In this document: positions 63,836-64,000 of the stretch, piece after piece
Layout: every line of letters starts with the position of its first letter
Numbering within the stretch: the stretch's first letter is position 1
Source: Methylococcus capsulatus
GTDB lineage: Bacteria > Pseudomonadota > Gammaproteobacteria > Methylococcales > Methylococcaceae
Assembly: GCF_036864975.1 (NCBI RefSeq)
Contig: NZ_CP104311.1
Coordinates: 1,714,001 to 1,778,000, forward strand
DNA length: 64,000 nt
Direction of reading: 5' to 3'
Translations under genes and position numbers: made by a program
The notes under the pieces: generated by a model
Told to the model about the DNA's origin: nothing
The model's database searches: none
The model's input: the letters and a program-made list of their open reading frames with translations, nothing else

Positions 63836-64000
63836 GGGTCTTGACAGGGAATCTCGATGCTCAGGGTGACGCCGGCGCCGGGGCGGGTACGCAGACTGAA
63901 CCGTCCTCTAAGGCTCTCCACCCGTTCGCGGATGCCGAGCAGGCCCAAGCCGGCCGGGGCTTGAGCGGGGTCGAAGCCGGCTCCGTCATCACTGACCTCG
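63826..64000 (-). CDS. Sensor histidine kinase, C-terminal end only (cut by window edge)
   Basis: The visible 57 codons read EVSDDGAGFDPAQ, GLGLLGIRERVESLRG, and RPGAGVTLSIEIPC, the end of a NarX/UhpB-type ATPase domain (G1 and G2 boxes). The stop at 63826 overlaps the start of the response regulator gene, so they form a pair. The sensor part is outside the window. Confidence 0.88.
   Translation of the reverse strand, partial: EVSDDGAGFDPAQAPAGLGLLGIRERVESLRGRFSLRTRPGAGVTLSIEIPCQDPCP

Overview
This window reads as the chromosome of a GC-rich gammaproteobacterium, most likely an aerobic nitrogen-fixing methanotroph related to Methylococcus. That placement is an inference from gene content and from my memory of such genomes; no methane-oxidation gene lies in the window. 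Supporting points are nifL-nifA in the gammaproteobacterial order, cmoA, the pcnB-folK-panB-panC-panD order, a large cobalamin operon, and several insertion-sequence remnants.

Layout. 1-3740 (minus strand): panD (only its 5' end), panC, panB, folK and pcnB, tightly packed or overlapping, with cmoA divergent. 4642-4717: tRNA-Glu(CTC), followed by insertion-sequence wreckage to about 7306: an IS3-family remnant, a short IS5-family fragment, and an IS481-family element that carries a 4 x 21 bp tandem repeat and GC-rich hairpin insertions inside its transposase. 7321-9209: a DUF779 gene and an NAD-type aldehyde dehydrogenase. 9459-26107: the cobalamin region. cobQ and a PduX-like kinase lie on the minus strand. 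A cobalamin riboswitch is followed by a plus-strand operon cbtB-cbtA-cobM-cbiX-cobH-cbiD-cobL-cobI-cbiG-cobE-cobJ-ferredoxin-cobO-cobB-bluB. cobC and cbiB converge on it. This is the cobalt-early (CbiX/CbiD/CbiG) pathway combined with the oxygen-dependent lower-ligand enzyme BluB. No precorrin-6 reductase (CobK/CbiJ), CobU, CobS or CobT is present here.

26265-32570: a small hypothetical gene, a pseudogene broken by three frameshifts, a YqiA-like esterase, a PGM1-like ATP-grasp protein, a hemerythrin, an intact IS5-family element, and a class II glutamine amidotransferase whose start codon lies 15 bases from the element. 32644-39038: gpmI, a tldD/tldE pair, and a run of small genes (WbuC-like cupin, HMA-like, SMR transporter, Dabb protein).

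39148-51815: a nitrogen-fixation-linked block. It contains a ferredoxin with two NifA-type upstream sites and a sigma-54 promoter, a 42-residue membrane peptide, bacterioferritin, nifL, nifA, a secreted beta-helix protein, a lipoprotein, a ComEA-like protein, and a DHOD-like / NifJ / GltD-like redox cluster. 51931-64000: an OmpR-type two-component system with a Spy/CpxP-like periplasmic protein, pepN, a large GGDEF-EAL protein, a CHRD gene with a probable frame break in its signal peptide, a zinc alcohol dehydrogenase, a hypothetical gene, and a NarL-type two-component system cut by the window edge.
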